Origin: Candidatus Aminicenantota bacterium
Lineage (GTDB): Bacteria > Acidobacteriota > Aminicenantia > Aminicenantales > JAFGAV01
Assembly (NCBI GenBank): GCA_016867615.1
Contig: VGJG01000147.1
Coordinates: forward strand, 1-5,483
Direction of reading: 5' to 3'
DNA length: 5,483 nt
Below the pieces are notes generated by a model, which was given only the letters and a program-made list of their open reading frames with translations, was not told where the DNA came from and did not search any database. The position numbers were made by a program, and so were the translations under genes. Position 1 is the first letter of the stretch. The number at the start of each line of letters is the position of its first letter. Below, piece by piece: positions 1 to 5,483 of the stretch.

Positions 1-1
1 G

Positions 2-277
2 GTCCTCAGCCAGAAGGCCCGGCTGGGCATCATGTCCATCCTCATGGTCCTCGAGGAGGCGGAATTCAACCACCTCAAGGACAGGCTCGGGCTGACGGAC
101 GGAAACCTCAGCACCCACCTGAGCCTACTGGAAAAGGAAAAATACATCCGCATCCGTAAGTCGTTTTCCGGGAAAATGCCGAGGACGTCGTGCTCCCTCA
201 CCGAGCGGGGCCGCCGCGCTTTCCTGGGACACGTGGAAACTCTGGAGCGCATCATCAAGTGCCTTCCCAAAAAGTAA
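2..277 (+). CDS. Winged-helix transcriptional regulator (5' truncated)
   Basis: The last 91 residues of a small DNA-binding regulator. The reading frame is open to the left edge, beginning VLSQKARLGIMSILMV, so the true start is outside the window; the internal ATG at 32 falls inside the first conserved helix and is not the start. What is seen: an N-terminal helix (KARLGIMSILMVLEEAEF), a helix-turn-helix (FNHLKDRLGLTDGNLSTHLSLLEKEKYI), then a basic beta-wing (RIRKSFSGKMPRTSCSLTERG) and a C-terminal helix suited to dimerisation. This matches the short winged-helix family related to MarR/ArsR regulators, whose members are about 90-105 residues, so only a few residues are missing. No metal-binding cysteine cluster is visible, so a classical ArsR metal sensor is unlikely. 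It lies 16 bases before the TPR gene and probably controls the cluster (inference). The effector is unknown. Confidence 0.88.
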   Translation, partial: VLSQKARLGIMSILMVLEEAEFNHLKDRLGLTDGNLSTHLSLLEKEKYIRIRKSFSGKMPRTSCSLTERGRRAFLGHVETLERIIKCLPKK

Positions 278-282
278 ACATT

Positions 283-288
283 AAGGAG
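283..288 (+). promoter_or_regulatory. Shine-Dalgarno of the TPR gene
   Basis: AAGGAG lies five bases before the ATG at 294, inside the short gap after the regulator stop codon. It supports the chosen start and independent, efficient initiation of the TPR protein on a shared transcript. Confidence 0.75.
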
Positions 289-293
289 ACACC

Positions 294-1094
294 ATGAAAA
301 TCAAATACGCGTTCGCCGCAGCGCTGCTCGTCGTCGCCTTCGCTCCGTTCTCGGAGCCGTCGGCATCGGCGGCCGTCCCTCGGGACGCCTCTCCCTCCCC
401 TTCCCCGGAGAGCAGGATCCTTCAAGCCCGGAACAGACTCCAGGAGGGCTGGGACGACTGGAATGCGGAGACGATGAGGGAAGCCCGTGATCAAATTCTG
501 GGTCTCCTCCTACAAGCCGGCCCCAAGAATGCCGACCTCTTGTACTATGCCGGACTGAGCGAATACCGCCTGACCGTTCATGCTTTTTCGACGGGAGAGA
601 CGAACGAGGCGGGGGCGGCACTTGGGCGGGCCAAGAAATATTTTGAGGATCTTATGGAGCTCCGGCCGGGTTGGAGCGAGCCGTATGCCCTGCAGGCAAC
701 TCTTCTCGGATTCGACATCGCGCTCAATCCGAGCCTGGGCATGGAGCTGGGCATGAAAACGATGAACCTCTTCAGCAGGGCCGAGCGACAGGAGCCCGAA
801 AATCCGAGAGTCCGCTACCTCAAGGCCGCGTCCCTCCTTTATTGGCCTCCCGAATTCGGGGGCGGTGCGGACAACGCCCTCCCTCTTCTCCAGAGCGCCG
901 TCGAACTCTTCGATAAGGACAAATCCACCGACCCGATCAAGCCCTCCTGGGGAAAGGAAGAAGCCCTGACGATGTTGGCCGGCATCTTTAAGCAAAAAGG
1001 GGAAAAAGACAGGGCGCTCGCATGTTTGACCGAAGCGCTGGCCGCCAACCCGAGATACGGGCTGGCCCGTCGGATGCTTCAAGAGCTCCAATAG
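294..1094 (+). CDS. Secreted tetratricopeptide-repeat protein
   Basis: A 266-residue exported protein. Residues 1-26 form a signal peptide: basic MKIKY, hydrophobic AFAAALLVVAFAPF, and an Ala-rich cleavage region near ASA|AV. No lipobox cysteine is seen, so a soluble periplasmic protein is expected. A short Ser/Pro linker (about 31-39) is followed by helical repeats: about 41-75, 80-125 (YYAGLSEYR...AKKYFEDLMELRPGWSEPY), 150-170, 172-207 and a clear TPR at about 222-265 (EEALTMLAGIFKQKGEKDRALACLTEALAANPRY). The segment around 183-206 (PPEFGGGADNALPLLQSAVELF) recalls a recurrent motif of TPR proteins found beside TonB receptors in Bacteroidetes- and Acidobacteria-like genomes (family knowledge, recalled). 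TPR proteins bind other proteins; a role as periplasmic partner of the following receptor is inferred. It ends 10 bases before the receptor gene. The specific function is unknown. Confidence 0.87.
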   Translation: MKIKYAFAAALLVVAFAPFSEPSASAAVPRDASPSPSPESRILQARNRLQEGWDDWNAETMREARDQILGLLLQAGPKNADLLYYAGLSEYRLTVHAFSTGETNEAGAALGRAKKYFEDLMELRPGWSEPYALQATLLGFDIALNPSLGMELGMKTMNLFSRAERQEPENPRVRYLKAASLLYWPPEFGGGADNALPLLQSAVELFDKDKSTDPIKPSWGKEEALTMLAGIFKQKGEKDRALACLTEALAANPRYGLARRMLQELQ

Positions 1095-1104
1095 AACAAG
1101 CAAC

Positions 1105-3234
1105 ATGATGCGCCGCCTTTTTTTCATTGCAGCAGCCTTGGTCCTGGCCCTTCCGTGCCTGATTTCAGCCGGCCAGGAGCCCGCGGTCATCGAGGGCCTG
1201 GTCTTCGACGAGGAAACCCGCTCGCCCCTGCCCGCGTATGTCAGCCTGCCCGAGTTCGAGCGGGGCGTGTCGGCCGGTCCGGACGGCCGCTTCCGCATCG
1301 TGCTCGCAGAGCGTCCGATTCCCGGACGAACGGTCAAGGTCGTCGTCTGGCTCATAGGATTTAAGAGGCTCGAAGTCGAAGCCCGTCCGGGAGAGCCCCT
1401 CTCCCTGGCGCTCGAACTCGAGCCGCTCCCGGCGCGCGAAGTCGTGGTTTCGGCGGACAGCGGCCTGGCCGGCGACAAGCCCCAGGCCGCCGTGACCCTG
1501 GACCGCATGGACGTCTACCGGACGCCCGGGACCGCCGCCGACCCCCTCTATGCGTCCCATATTCTCCCGGGCGTCAACTCCCCGCCCGACGCATCGAGCC
1601 TCCTCATTCGAGGCGGAGCGCCCGACGAGACCGCCTACTTTTTCGACGGCATCGAGGTCTCGCATCCCTTTCTCAGCCAGTCCCTCCACGAAAGTTATTT
1701 CAGCATCTTCGACAACCAGGTCGTCGAGGATTTCACCGTCTCGACCTCCGGGTTCTCCTCCAAGTTCGGCGACGCCCTGTCCGGCGTCATGGACATCACG
1801 GCCAAGGACACGCTGTTCAAGGGAGAGGGCGGCCTGGGCCTGTCGATCCTCGGCCTAAACTCATACCTCGGCATGCCCCTGGACGGCGGGGCAACCCTCG
1901 TCGGCAGTCTGAACCTCAGCCGCTCGGAGCTCCTGTCGGCTCTGAACGGCGACGACGGCCAGTCCTTCGGCACGGGGAATGGGTTCGGCAAGCTGGTCGT
2001 CCCGGCCGGCCGGGCTCATATCGTCCGCTTGGTGGGGCTCTATGACCGTTACGGTTACACCCAGGAGGGAGGTTTCCAGGCGGGTTCCGGAAACGGCATC
2101 GCCTCCCTGTCCCTGACCTCCTCCCTATCCTCTCAACTCGTTTCCCGGCTTCTGCTGGCCCGGACGTTCTACAGAGCGGAATTCAGTCAGGAGGGGGTGT
2201 TTAAGACGGTCATCGACGATCGCGTCCTGCAGGCCCGCCTCGAGGGAATCCTCGACTTGGATAGGCACTTCCTCGAAGCCGGATTCGATGTTTTATCCAG
2301 ATCTCAGGAAGTCTCCTGGGAAGCGGAAACAACGGGCGGCCAAAACGCAAGCTCCATCCGCCGGGCGGCCTATCTCCAAGACAAATTCCGCGTTCTCGAC
2401 AAGCTTTACATCACCGCGGGTTTGAGGCTTTCGTCCCTGACCATGGGCCGTCCCGGCTGGCAGGCGGATCCGAGATTCTCCCTGGCGTATCTTCCGACGA
2501 AGAAGGACGCGTTCCGCGTCTCGGCCGGCATGTACAGCCAGTTCGGCGACCTGTTTGCGCTCCGGCGGGACTCGGACCTCGGGCCCCGAAAGGCTTACCA
2601 CGCTTCCCTGAGCTACGACCGGGTCGCGGAAGACACGACCCTCAGGCTCGCGGCCTATGACAAGGAATACCGCTCTCTCTTCGTTGAAAAAGAGGGGGGT
2701 GCGCGCCTCGAGAACGAAGGCCGGGGATATGCCCGGGGCGCGGAAGTATTCATCAAACACCGGGGACGGAAGCTCGACATTCTCGGCGTTTACAATTTTC
2801 TGAGCTCGAAGAGAATGGAGGGCGAAGTCGCGGTCCTCGCCCCCTCTCCCTATGAAATCACCCACTCCCTGACGGCCGTCGCCACGATCAAAGGGTCCAG
2901 GAGCTCCCTCGGGATCCGCTATTCCTACGCCACCGGCCGGCCCCACACGCCCCTGGAGGACCGCTGTTGGGACGACGCGGAACAACGGTTCCAGCCCGTC
3001 TGGGGAGAGCCTTACAGCCTGAGATACCCCTCCTACCGCCGCTGCGACCTCAACGGGACTTGGACCTTCACTCTGGGCAGGAGGATGGTCGTCCTCTACT
3101 TCGGCGTAACCAACCTGTTCAACGCGCCGAACATCCTGCGCTACGAATACAGCGACGATTACTCCGTCCGCAACAACGCGGCCTCGATCTTCGGCCGGAC
3201 GCTTTTCCTGGGAATGTACTTCCCGTTCTTCTAG
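1105..3234 (+). CDS. TonB-dependent outer-membrane receptor with carboxypeptidase-regulatory-like domain
   Basis: A 709-residue outer-membrane receptor for energy-dependent uptake. Residues 1-22 are a signal peptide (MMRRLFFIAAALVLALPCLISA|GQ); Cys18 follows Pro and is not a lipobox. Residues about 27-107 form a carboxypeptidase-regulatory-like beta-sandwich (IEGLVFDEETRSPLPAYVSL, then GPDGRFRI). REVVVSAD (111-118) sits where a TonB box is expected. The plug covers about 125-235, with the motif LLIRGGAPDETAYFFDGIEV (166-185) and a closing SKFGDALSGVMDITAKD. The rest is alternating, aromatic-rich beta-barrel, ending in LGMYFPFF with a terminal Phe typical of outer-membrane insertion. The length is at the short end for this architecture, but the protein looks intact. 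There is no good Shine-Dalgarno before the ATG at 1105 (the second ATG at 1108 is equally possible), so translational coupling to the TPR gene is likely. The substrate cannot be read from the sequence. Confidence 0.93.
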   Translation: MMRRLFFIAAALVLALPCLISAGQEPAVIEGLVFDEETRSPLPAYVSLPEFERGVSAGPDGRFRIVLAERPIPGRTVKVVVWLIGFKRLEVEARPGEPLSLALELEPLPAREVVVSADSGLAGDKPQAAVTLDRMDVYRTPGTAADPLYASHILPGVNSPPDASSLLIRGGAPDETAYFFDGIEVSHPFLSQSLHESYFSIFDNQVVEDFTVSTSGFSSKFGDALSGVMDITAKDTLFKGEGGLGLSILGLNSYLGMPLDGGATLVGSLNLSRSELLSALNGDDGQSFGTGNGFGKLVVPAGRAHIVRLVGLYDRYGYTQEGGFQAGSGNGIASLSLTSSLSSQLVSRLLLARTFYRAEFSQEGVFKTVIDDRVLQARLEGILDLDRHFLEAGFDVLSRSQEVSWEAETTGGQNASSIRRAAYLQDKFRVLDKLYITAGLRLSSLTMGRPGWQADPRFSLAYLPTKKDAFRVSAGMYSQFGDLFALRRDSDLGPRKAYHASLSYDRVAEDTTLRLAAYDKEYRSLFVEKEGGARLENEGRGYARGAEVFIKHRGRKLDILGVYNFLSSKRMEGEVAVLAPSPYEITHSLTAVATIKGSRSSLGIRYSYATGRPHTPLEDRCWDDAEQRFQPVWGEPYSLRYPSYRRCDLNGTWTFTLGRRMVVLYFGVTNLFNAPNILRYEYSDDYSVRNNAASIFGRTLFLGMYFPFF

Positions 3235-3254
3235 TTGCGCGTCTCGTAGGCTCC

Positions 3255-3273
3255 ATGACGTTGCTCCCGTCAT
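3255..3273. other. Small hairpin in convergent gap
   Basis: ATGACG (3255-3260) and CGTCAT (3268-3273) can form a 6-bp stem with a 7-base loop, 20 bases after the receptor stop codon. AAAAG rather than a T run follows it on the + strand, so it is not a canonical intrinsic terminator. It may help stabilise the 3' end of the receptor transcript. Confidence 0.3.
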
Positions 3274-3290
3274 AAAAGACGCTCATCCGC

Positions 3291-3322
3291 CGGGAAGTCC
3301 GGGGAAACGGTTCCCCCTCCCG
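3291..3322. terminator. Possible stem-loop terminator between convergent genes
   Basis: The inner hairpin is GGGGAA-ACGG-TTCCCC (3301-3316), extended by an outer CGGGA (3291-3295) / TCCCG (3318-3322) stem, with AGTCC bulged on one side and one C on the other. It lies about 57 bases past the receptor stop and 120 bases past the PLP gene stop. Neither strand has a proper U tract next to it, so termination is inferred only from the convergent position and stem strength. Confidence 0.3.
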
Positions 3323-3441
3323 CCCTCAGCCCGTTTTTCCGGAGATCCGGGTGCGCGACGTTTGGTACGCGCTACCGACGGCGGGCGTGACCAGGCCGTA
3401 AGAGCAAAGCGCAGCGCCGATGAGGAGAGAGTCGGGCCGCG

Positions 3442-4749
3442 TCAGGTTTTGCGGGAGGCGAGGTGCCGGACGCCCGCGACGATCAGGTCGGCCTCCTGGA
3501 ACGACGTGTAGATGGGCGTCGAAACCCGGACGCCGTAGGTTCCCGCCTCGCGATTCCCCGTGGTGCGGACGACGAGGTTGTGCTTCTCGCGCAGGTAGTC
3601 GACGATGCGCGCCGCGTCCACGCCCTCGACGGAGAAGGCGTTCAGCCCGGCGCTCAGGGTGGCGTCCAGGGGCGTGTGGAGCTTGACGCCCGGGATTTTC
3701 TGCAGCTCCCGTTTGAGATATCCCGAAAGAACCTTGATCCGCTTCTCGATCCTTCTCCTCCCGATGCGGTTGTTGAAGTTCAGGGCTTCGTCCAGGGCGA
3801 AGAGGAGGGCGTCCGCCCTCTGGCCCTGCGGGTCGAGCTTGGCCGCCGTCTTTTTCGAATCCCAGCCCGAGGAGACGATCGTCGGCCAGACCTTCTCCAG
3901 AACCTCCTTGCGGACGTAGAGCACGCCGACGCCGGTCGGCGCTCCCAGCCACTTGTAGGGGCTGGACATGAAGAAATCCGCGCCGGCCTGTTTCATGTCG
4001 AGGTCGAGCATGCCGATGCCGTGGGCGCTGTCTGCCAGGAGGAGCAGCCCCCTGTCGTGAGCCAGCCGGCTGAGCTCCTTGACGGGCATGATCAGGCCGG
4101 TGATGAACACCGTGTGGCTGATGCTGATCATCTGCGTCTGCGGCGTGATGGCCGCGGCGAATGCCCCGACGATCTCATCCGTCGTTTTGGGAAAAAGGGG
4201 CATCTCGACCTGGCGGATTTTTATGCCGCTTCTCTTCTCTTTCAGCCGCCAGGGGTTGATATGGCCGGGGTGCTCCAGGCTGGTCACCAGGACCTCGTCC
4301 CCTTCCTTCATGTCCAGGCCGTTGACGATGAGGTTGATGCCCTCGGTCGTGTTGCTGACCAGGGCCACCTCCTCGGGTTCGGCGTGGAGGAAGGCGGCCA
4401 GCTTGCGCCGGACGGCCTCGGTGAACGTGGGCTGGTAGTTGTAGACGTCGTAAGGGTTCGACATCTGTGTCTGGAAGGCCTGCATCAGCGCGTGGAAGAC
4501 GGGCTTGGGCATGGGCCCGCAGGTGCCGTTGTTCATCATGATGAACCGGTTTTCGAAGGCGTAGAAATTCCTTAGTTCCTCCCAGTAGGCGCCGTCCGGG
4601 GACTCGTCCTCGATGTATTTCTGGCTGAGCGCCGTGATGCTCTGCTCGGCTTCGGCTTTGAGCCTGTCCCAGGCCGCGGCCGTCAGGACGGGTCCGGCCA
4701 GGAGAAGCTTCATCAAGCGTCGTCGCGGAAAAACCGAAAGGGAATCCAT
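3442..4749 (-). CDS. Class-V aminotransferase-fold PLP enzyme, isopenicillin N epimerase-like
   Basis: A 435-residue PLP enzyme. The open frame extends to 4848, but the start is set at 4749: AAGGAGG lies 8 bases upstream and a sigma70-like promoter lies inside the longer ORF. The N-terminus FPRRRLMKLLLAGPVLTAAA resembles a twin-arginine leader, suggesting export, though the hydrophobic stretch is short. Landmarks: NNGTCGPMP (73-81), the PLP-phosphate segment SNTTEGIN (132-139), EHPGH with ring-stacking His160 (159-163), LADSAHGIG with Asp240 for the pyridine nitrogen and His243 (238-246), and the Schiff-base Lys266 in SSPYKWLGAPTGVGVLYV (262-279). The C-terminal small domain has RTTGNREAGTYGVRVSTPIYTS (395-416). 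The catalytic Cys loop of true cysteine desulfurases is absent; the only Cys is Cys77. This favours an isopenicillin N epimerase-like racemase or lyase. The substrate is unknown and no beta-lactam genes lie nearby. Confidence 0.9.
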   Translation of the reverse strand: MDSLSVFPRRRLMKLLLAGPVLTAAAWDRLKAEAEQSITALSQKYIEDESPDGAYWEELRNFYAFENRFIMMNNGTCGPMPKPVFHALMQAFQTQMSNPYDVYNYQPTFTEAVRRKLAAFLHAEPEEVALVSNTTEGINLIVNGLDMKEGDEVLVTSLEHPGHINPWRLKEKRSGIKIRQVEMPLFPKTTDEIVGAFAAAITPQTQMISISHTVFITGLIMPVKELSRLAHDRGLLLLADSAHGIGMLDLDMKQAGADFFMSSPYKWLGAPTGVGVLYVRKEVLEKVWPTIVSSGWDSKKTAAKLDPQGQRADALLFALDEALNFNNRIGRRRIEKRIKVLSGYLKRELQKIPGVKLHTPLDATLSAGLNAFSVEGVDAARIVDYLREKHNLVVRTTGNREAGTYGVRVSTPIYTSFQEADLIVAGVRHLASRKT

Positions 4750-4757
4750 GGAGCCCT

Positions 4758-4764
4758 CCTCCTT
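4758..4764 (-). promoter_or_regulatory. Shine-Dalgarno deciding the PLP enzyme start
   Basis: On the minus strand AAGGAGG lies 8 bases before the ATG at 4749. The alternative in-frame ATG at 4848 lies upstream of the promoter, so the shorter protein is preferred. Confidence 0.8.
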
Positions 4765-4779
4765 GATCAAGATGGGTCT

Positions 4780-4809
4780 ATCATATCGGCAAGGGAGGAA
4801 AATCGTCAA
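4780..4809 (-). promoter_or_regulatory. Sigma70-like promoter of the PLP enzyme gene
   Basis: On the minus strand, TTGACG (4809-4804) and TATGAT (4785-4780) are separated by 18 bases, each one mismatch from the TTGACA/TATAAT consensus. The expected transcription start is near A4773, which leaves a leader of about 24 bases holding the Shine-Dalgarno. No operator-like dyad overlaps it, so expression may be fairly constitutive (inference). Confidence 0.65.
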
Positions 4810-4863
4810 CTCGGCGACAAGCCGCCGTATTCCAAAGAACGCCTCCATTCATTATTCGCAGGC

Positions 4864-4876
4864 GGCCCGAAGGGCC
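4864..4876. other. Short GC hairpin upstream of the structured element
   Basis: GGCCC-GAA-GGGCC forms a 5-bp stem with a 3-base loop. It sits 17 bases before the large inverted repeat at 4894 and about 55 bases upstream of the PLP gene -35 box. It is short enough to be chance in GC-rich DNA, and no role is assigned. Confidence 0.25.
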
Positions 4877-4893
4877 ATGACGGTTCATGTCGG

Positions 4894-4907
4894 GGCTCTC
4901 TTCCATT
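4894..4907 (+). repeat. Left arm of the 14-bp perfect inverted repeat
   Basis: GGCTCTCTTCCATT, whose exact reverse complement lies at 5055-5068, 147 bases away. A perfect 14-bp match at this spacing is unlikely by chance in a gap of this size. Confidence 0.85.
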
Positions 4908-5054
4908 TTGTGTGGCTCAGCCGGCCCCGGTAGGCCTATGATCCGGACGTTAGCGCCGAGCCGGGTTGAGGCGCCGGAATCGCCCCTGGCCCCCTGGGGA
5001 GAACCAGTCTCCTTGGAGGGGGAACCCGCTTCGCGTTTCGCCATGGGGCTAGTG

Positions 5055-5068
5055 AATGGAAGAGAGCC
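5055..5068 (-). repeat. Right arm of the 14-bp perfect inverted repeat
   Basis: AATGGAAGAGAGCC on the + strand, the exact reverse complement of 4894-4907. It ends 12 bases before the hairpin that terminates the DUF3795 gene. Confidence 0.85.
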
Positions 5069-5073
5069 ATATC

Positions 5074-5106
5074 GATAAGAAAGACGTCGGAGACGTCTCC
5101 GGTCTT
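5074..5106 (-). terminator. Intrinsic terminator of the DUF3795 gene
   Basis: Read on the minus strand, 5 bases past the TAG stop, AAGACC-GGAG-ACGT-CTCC-G(AC)GTCTT folds into a stem of about 10 bp with a 2-base bulge (5106-5081), followed by the T-rich TCTTAT (5080-5075). The core GGAGACGTCTCC (5089-5100) is a perfect 12-base palindrome. It separates the DUF3795 transcript from the PLP enzyme gene. Confidence 0.65.
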
Positions 5107-5111
5107 GGATT

Positions 5112-5450
5112 CTACTTGCGCAGGGCCTCCAGATTCGCTCTTAGGTGAGGAGCCATCTTCAAAAATTCTTCGAGTTTGGCGCAGCCGTAATCCGGACACA
5201 CGGAGCAGTTGGCCACTCCTTTTTGGATTCCGCAGGCGCGTATCTCGCATTCGAAGCAGTGCCCGCACTTGCGGCCTCCGCCGAGGCAGCCGTCGCACAT
5301 CACGCCCTCGAGGGTGATGTTCGGGGCGTTGTACTCAACGCGCCACTGCTCAACGATCTTGTCCAGCGCCGGCTTGTCTCCGGCCTGGGTGGCGATGTAG
5401 GCCGGGCAGTCCGAGCAGACGAGCCCGCAATAAGCGATGATCTTGTTCAT
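5112..5450 (-). CDS. DUF3795 cysteine-rich small protein
   Basis: A complete 112-residue cytoplasmic protein with no signal peptide or membrane segment. It opens with MNKIIAYCGLVCSDCPAYIA, the hallmark N-terminus of the DUF3795 family, and family members are usually about this length. Twelve cysteines are grouped as C8-x3-C12-x2-C15, then C52-x2-C55-x6-C62-x2-C65-x2-C68-x4-C73, and C82-x2-C85-x4-C90. The spacing strongly suggests metal binding (zinc or iron-sulfur), but the metal and the function of the family are not established. The start is supported by AAGGAGG 5 bases upstream. A hairpin terminator follows directly, so it is the last gene of its transcript; whether it is monocistronic cannot be seen because the upstream region leaves the window. 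No functional link to the PLP enzyme is evident. Confidence 0.92.
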   Translation of the reverse strand: MNKIIAYCGLVCSDCPAYIATQAGDKPALDKIVEQWRVEYNAPNITLEGVMCDGCLGGGRKCGHCFECEIRACGIQKGVANCSVCPDYGCAKLEEFLKMAPHLRANLEALRK

Positions 5451-5455
5451 GGTTT

Positions 5456-5462
5456 CCTCCTT
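5456..5462 (-). promoter_or_regulatory. Shine-Dalgarno of the DUF3795 gene
   Basis: Minus-strand AAGGAGG followed by AAACC and the ATG at 5450, a near-ideal ribosome-binding site. The 21 bases left to the window edge are too few to judge a promoter. Confidence 0.8.
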
Positions 5463-5483
5463 CTCGATCCCTGGCCGTATCCG

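Larger units (their letters stand above)
4894..5068 (+). ncRNA. Candidate structured RNA / small mobile element closed by a 14-bp perfect inverted repeat
   Basis: GGCTCTCTTCCATT (4894-4907) is perfectly complementary to AATGGAAGAGAGCC (5055-5068), and one G-U pair extends it inward. Inside, several stems nest. GAT-CCG (4940-4945) pairs with CGG-ATC (4975-4981) with a one-base bulge. GCGCC (4953-4957) pairs with GGCGC (4970-4974) across a 12-base loop. CCCCCT (4990-4995) pairs with AGGGGG (5017-5022), enclosing GGAGA/TCTCC (4998-5002/5008-5012). The loop GAGCC (4958-4962) can pair with GGCTC (4914-4918) as a pseudoknot. No ORF here has a ribosome-binding site or protein-like composition. The unpaired segments are purine-rich when read on the + strand, which is why + is chosen (weak). 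Size and design, with a long closing stem around a compact multi-stem core, fit an ORF-less HEARO/omega-RNA-like element or another structured RNA; a MITE is the alternative. Family assignment is a hypothesis. Confidence 0.5.

Noticed and set aside
510..1508. Minus-strand ORF of 332 codons across the TPR/receptor junction
   Set aside because: It overlaps two well-supported genes on the other strand, and its composition (Arg/Ser/Gly-rich) is not protein-like.
2293..3273. Minus-strand ORF of 326 codons opposite the receptor
   Set aside because: Shadow of the receptor barrel region: low-complexity Arg/Gly/Val-rich translation with no family features.
3341..3352. TTTTT followed by CCGG-AGAT-CCGG as a terminator
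   Set aside because: The T run comes before, not after, the short stem on the + strand, and the minus strand shows A rather than T after it.
3326..3952. Minus-strand ORF of 208 codons extending past the PLP gene 3' end into the convergent gap
   Set aside because: Mostly an alternative frame of the PLP gene with an Arg/Gly/Pro-rich translation. The tail in the gap has no known motif and no initiation signal.
3463..4575. Long + strand ORF of 370 codons opposite the PLP enzyme gene
   Set aside because: It is antisense to a gene with clear catalytic motifs. Long antisense frames are expected in GC-rich codon-biased DNA, and its translation has no recognisable domain or ribosome-binding site.
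4781..5044. Minus-strand ORF of 87 codons in the gap containing the structured element
   Set aside because: No Shine-Dalgarno before its ATG, composition unlike a folded protein, and it runs through the inverted-repeat element and the PLP promoter.
4894..5068. Group II intron or its remnant
   Set aside because: No reverse transcriptase/maturase ORF, no GTGYG-type 5' end and no recognisable domain V hairpin; too short for an intron. Kept only as a model to include in a covariance search.
4887..5078. + strand ORF of 63 codons across the element
   Set aside because: No ribosome-binding site, and it is almost coextensive with the inverted-repeat element, so it is better read as translation of a structured RNA.
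5089..5100. Perfect palindrome GGAGACGTCTCC as a regulator binding site
   Set aside because: It forms the core of the DUF3795 terminator stem just after the stop codon and is not near any promoter, so a terminator explains it better.

Overview
The window is GC-rich, dense bacterial chromosome from a Gram-negative (outer-membrane) organism. The TonB-dependent receptor with an N-terminal carboxypeptidase-regulatory-like domain, the winged-helix/TPR/receptor cluster and the isopenicillin N epimerase-like PLP protein with a twin-arginine-like leader together suggest Acidobacteriota or Candidatus Aminicenantes. That placement is inferred from protein style only.

Left part (2-3234, + strand): a tight three-gene cluster. 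It holds a winged-helix transcriptional regulator (5' end outside the window), a secreted TPR protein 16 bases later, and a TonB-dependent outer-membrane receptor 10 bases after that. Spacing and order indicate one transcript: a local regulator controlling a periplasmic TPR partner and an outer-membrane receptor of unknown substrate. A 207-base convergent gap follows, with two modest hairpins but no clear U-tract terminator.

Right part (3442-5450, - strand): a class-V aminotransferase-fold PLP enzyme of the isopenicillin N epimerase / cysteine-desulfurase-like group, and upstream of it a small cysteine-rich DUF3795 protein. They are separate transcription units. DUF3795 ends in a hairpin terminator (5081-5106), and the PLP gene has its own sigma70-like promoter (4780-4809) and strong Shine-Dalgarno. 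The promoter lies inside a longer in-frame ORF and fixes the start at 4749.

The most interesting part is the 360-base gap between these two genes. It holds a 175-base element (4894-5068) closed by a perfect 14-bp inverted repeat, with several internal nested stems and a possible pseudoknot. It has no credible protein gene. It looks like a structured non-coding RNA or a small non-autonomous mobile element. An ORF-less HEARO/omega-RNA-like element is a reasonable but unproven hypothesis.
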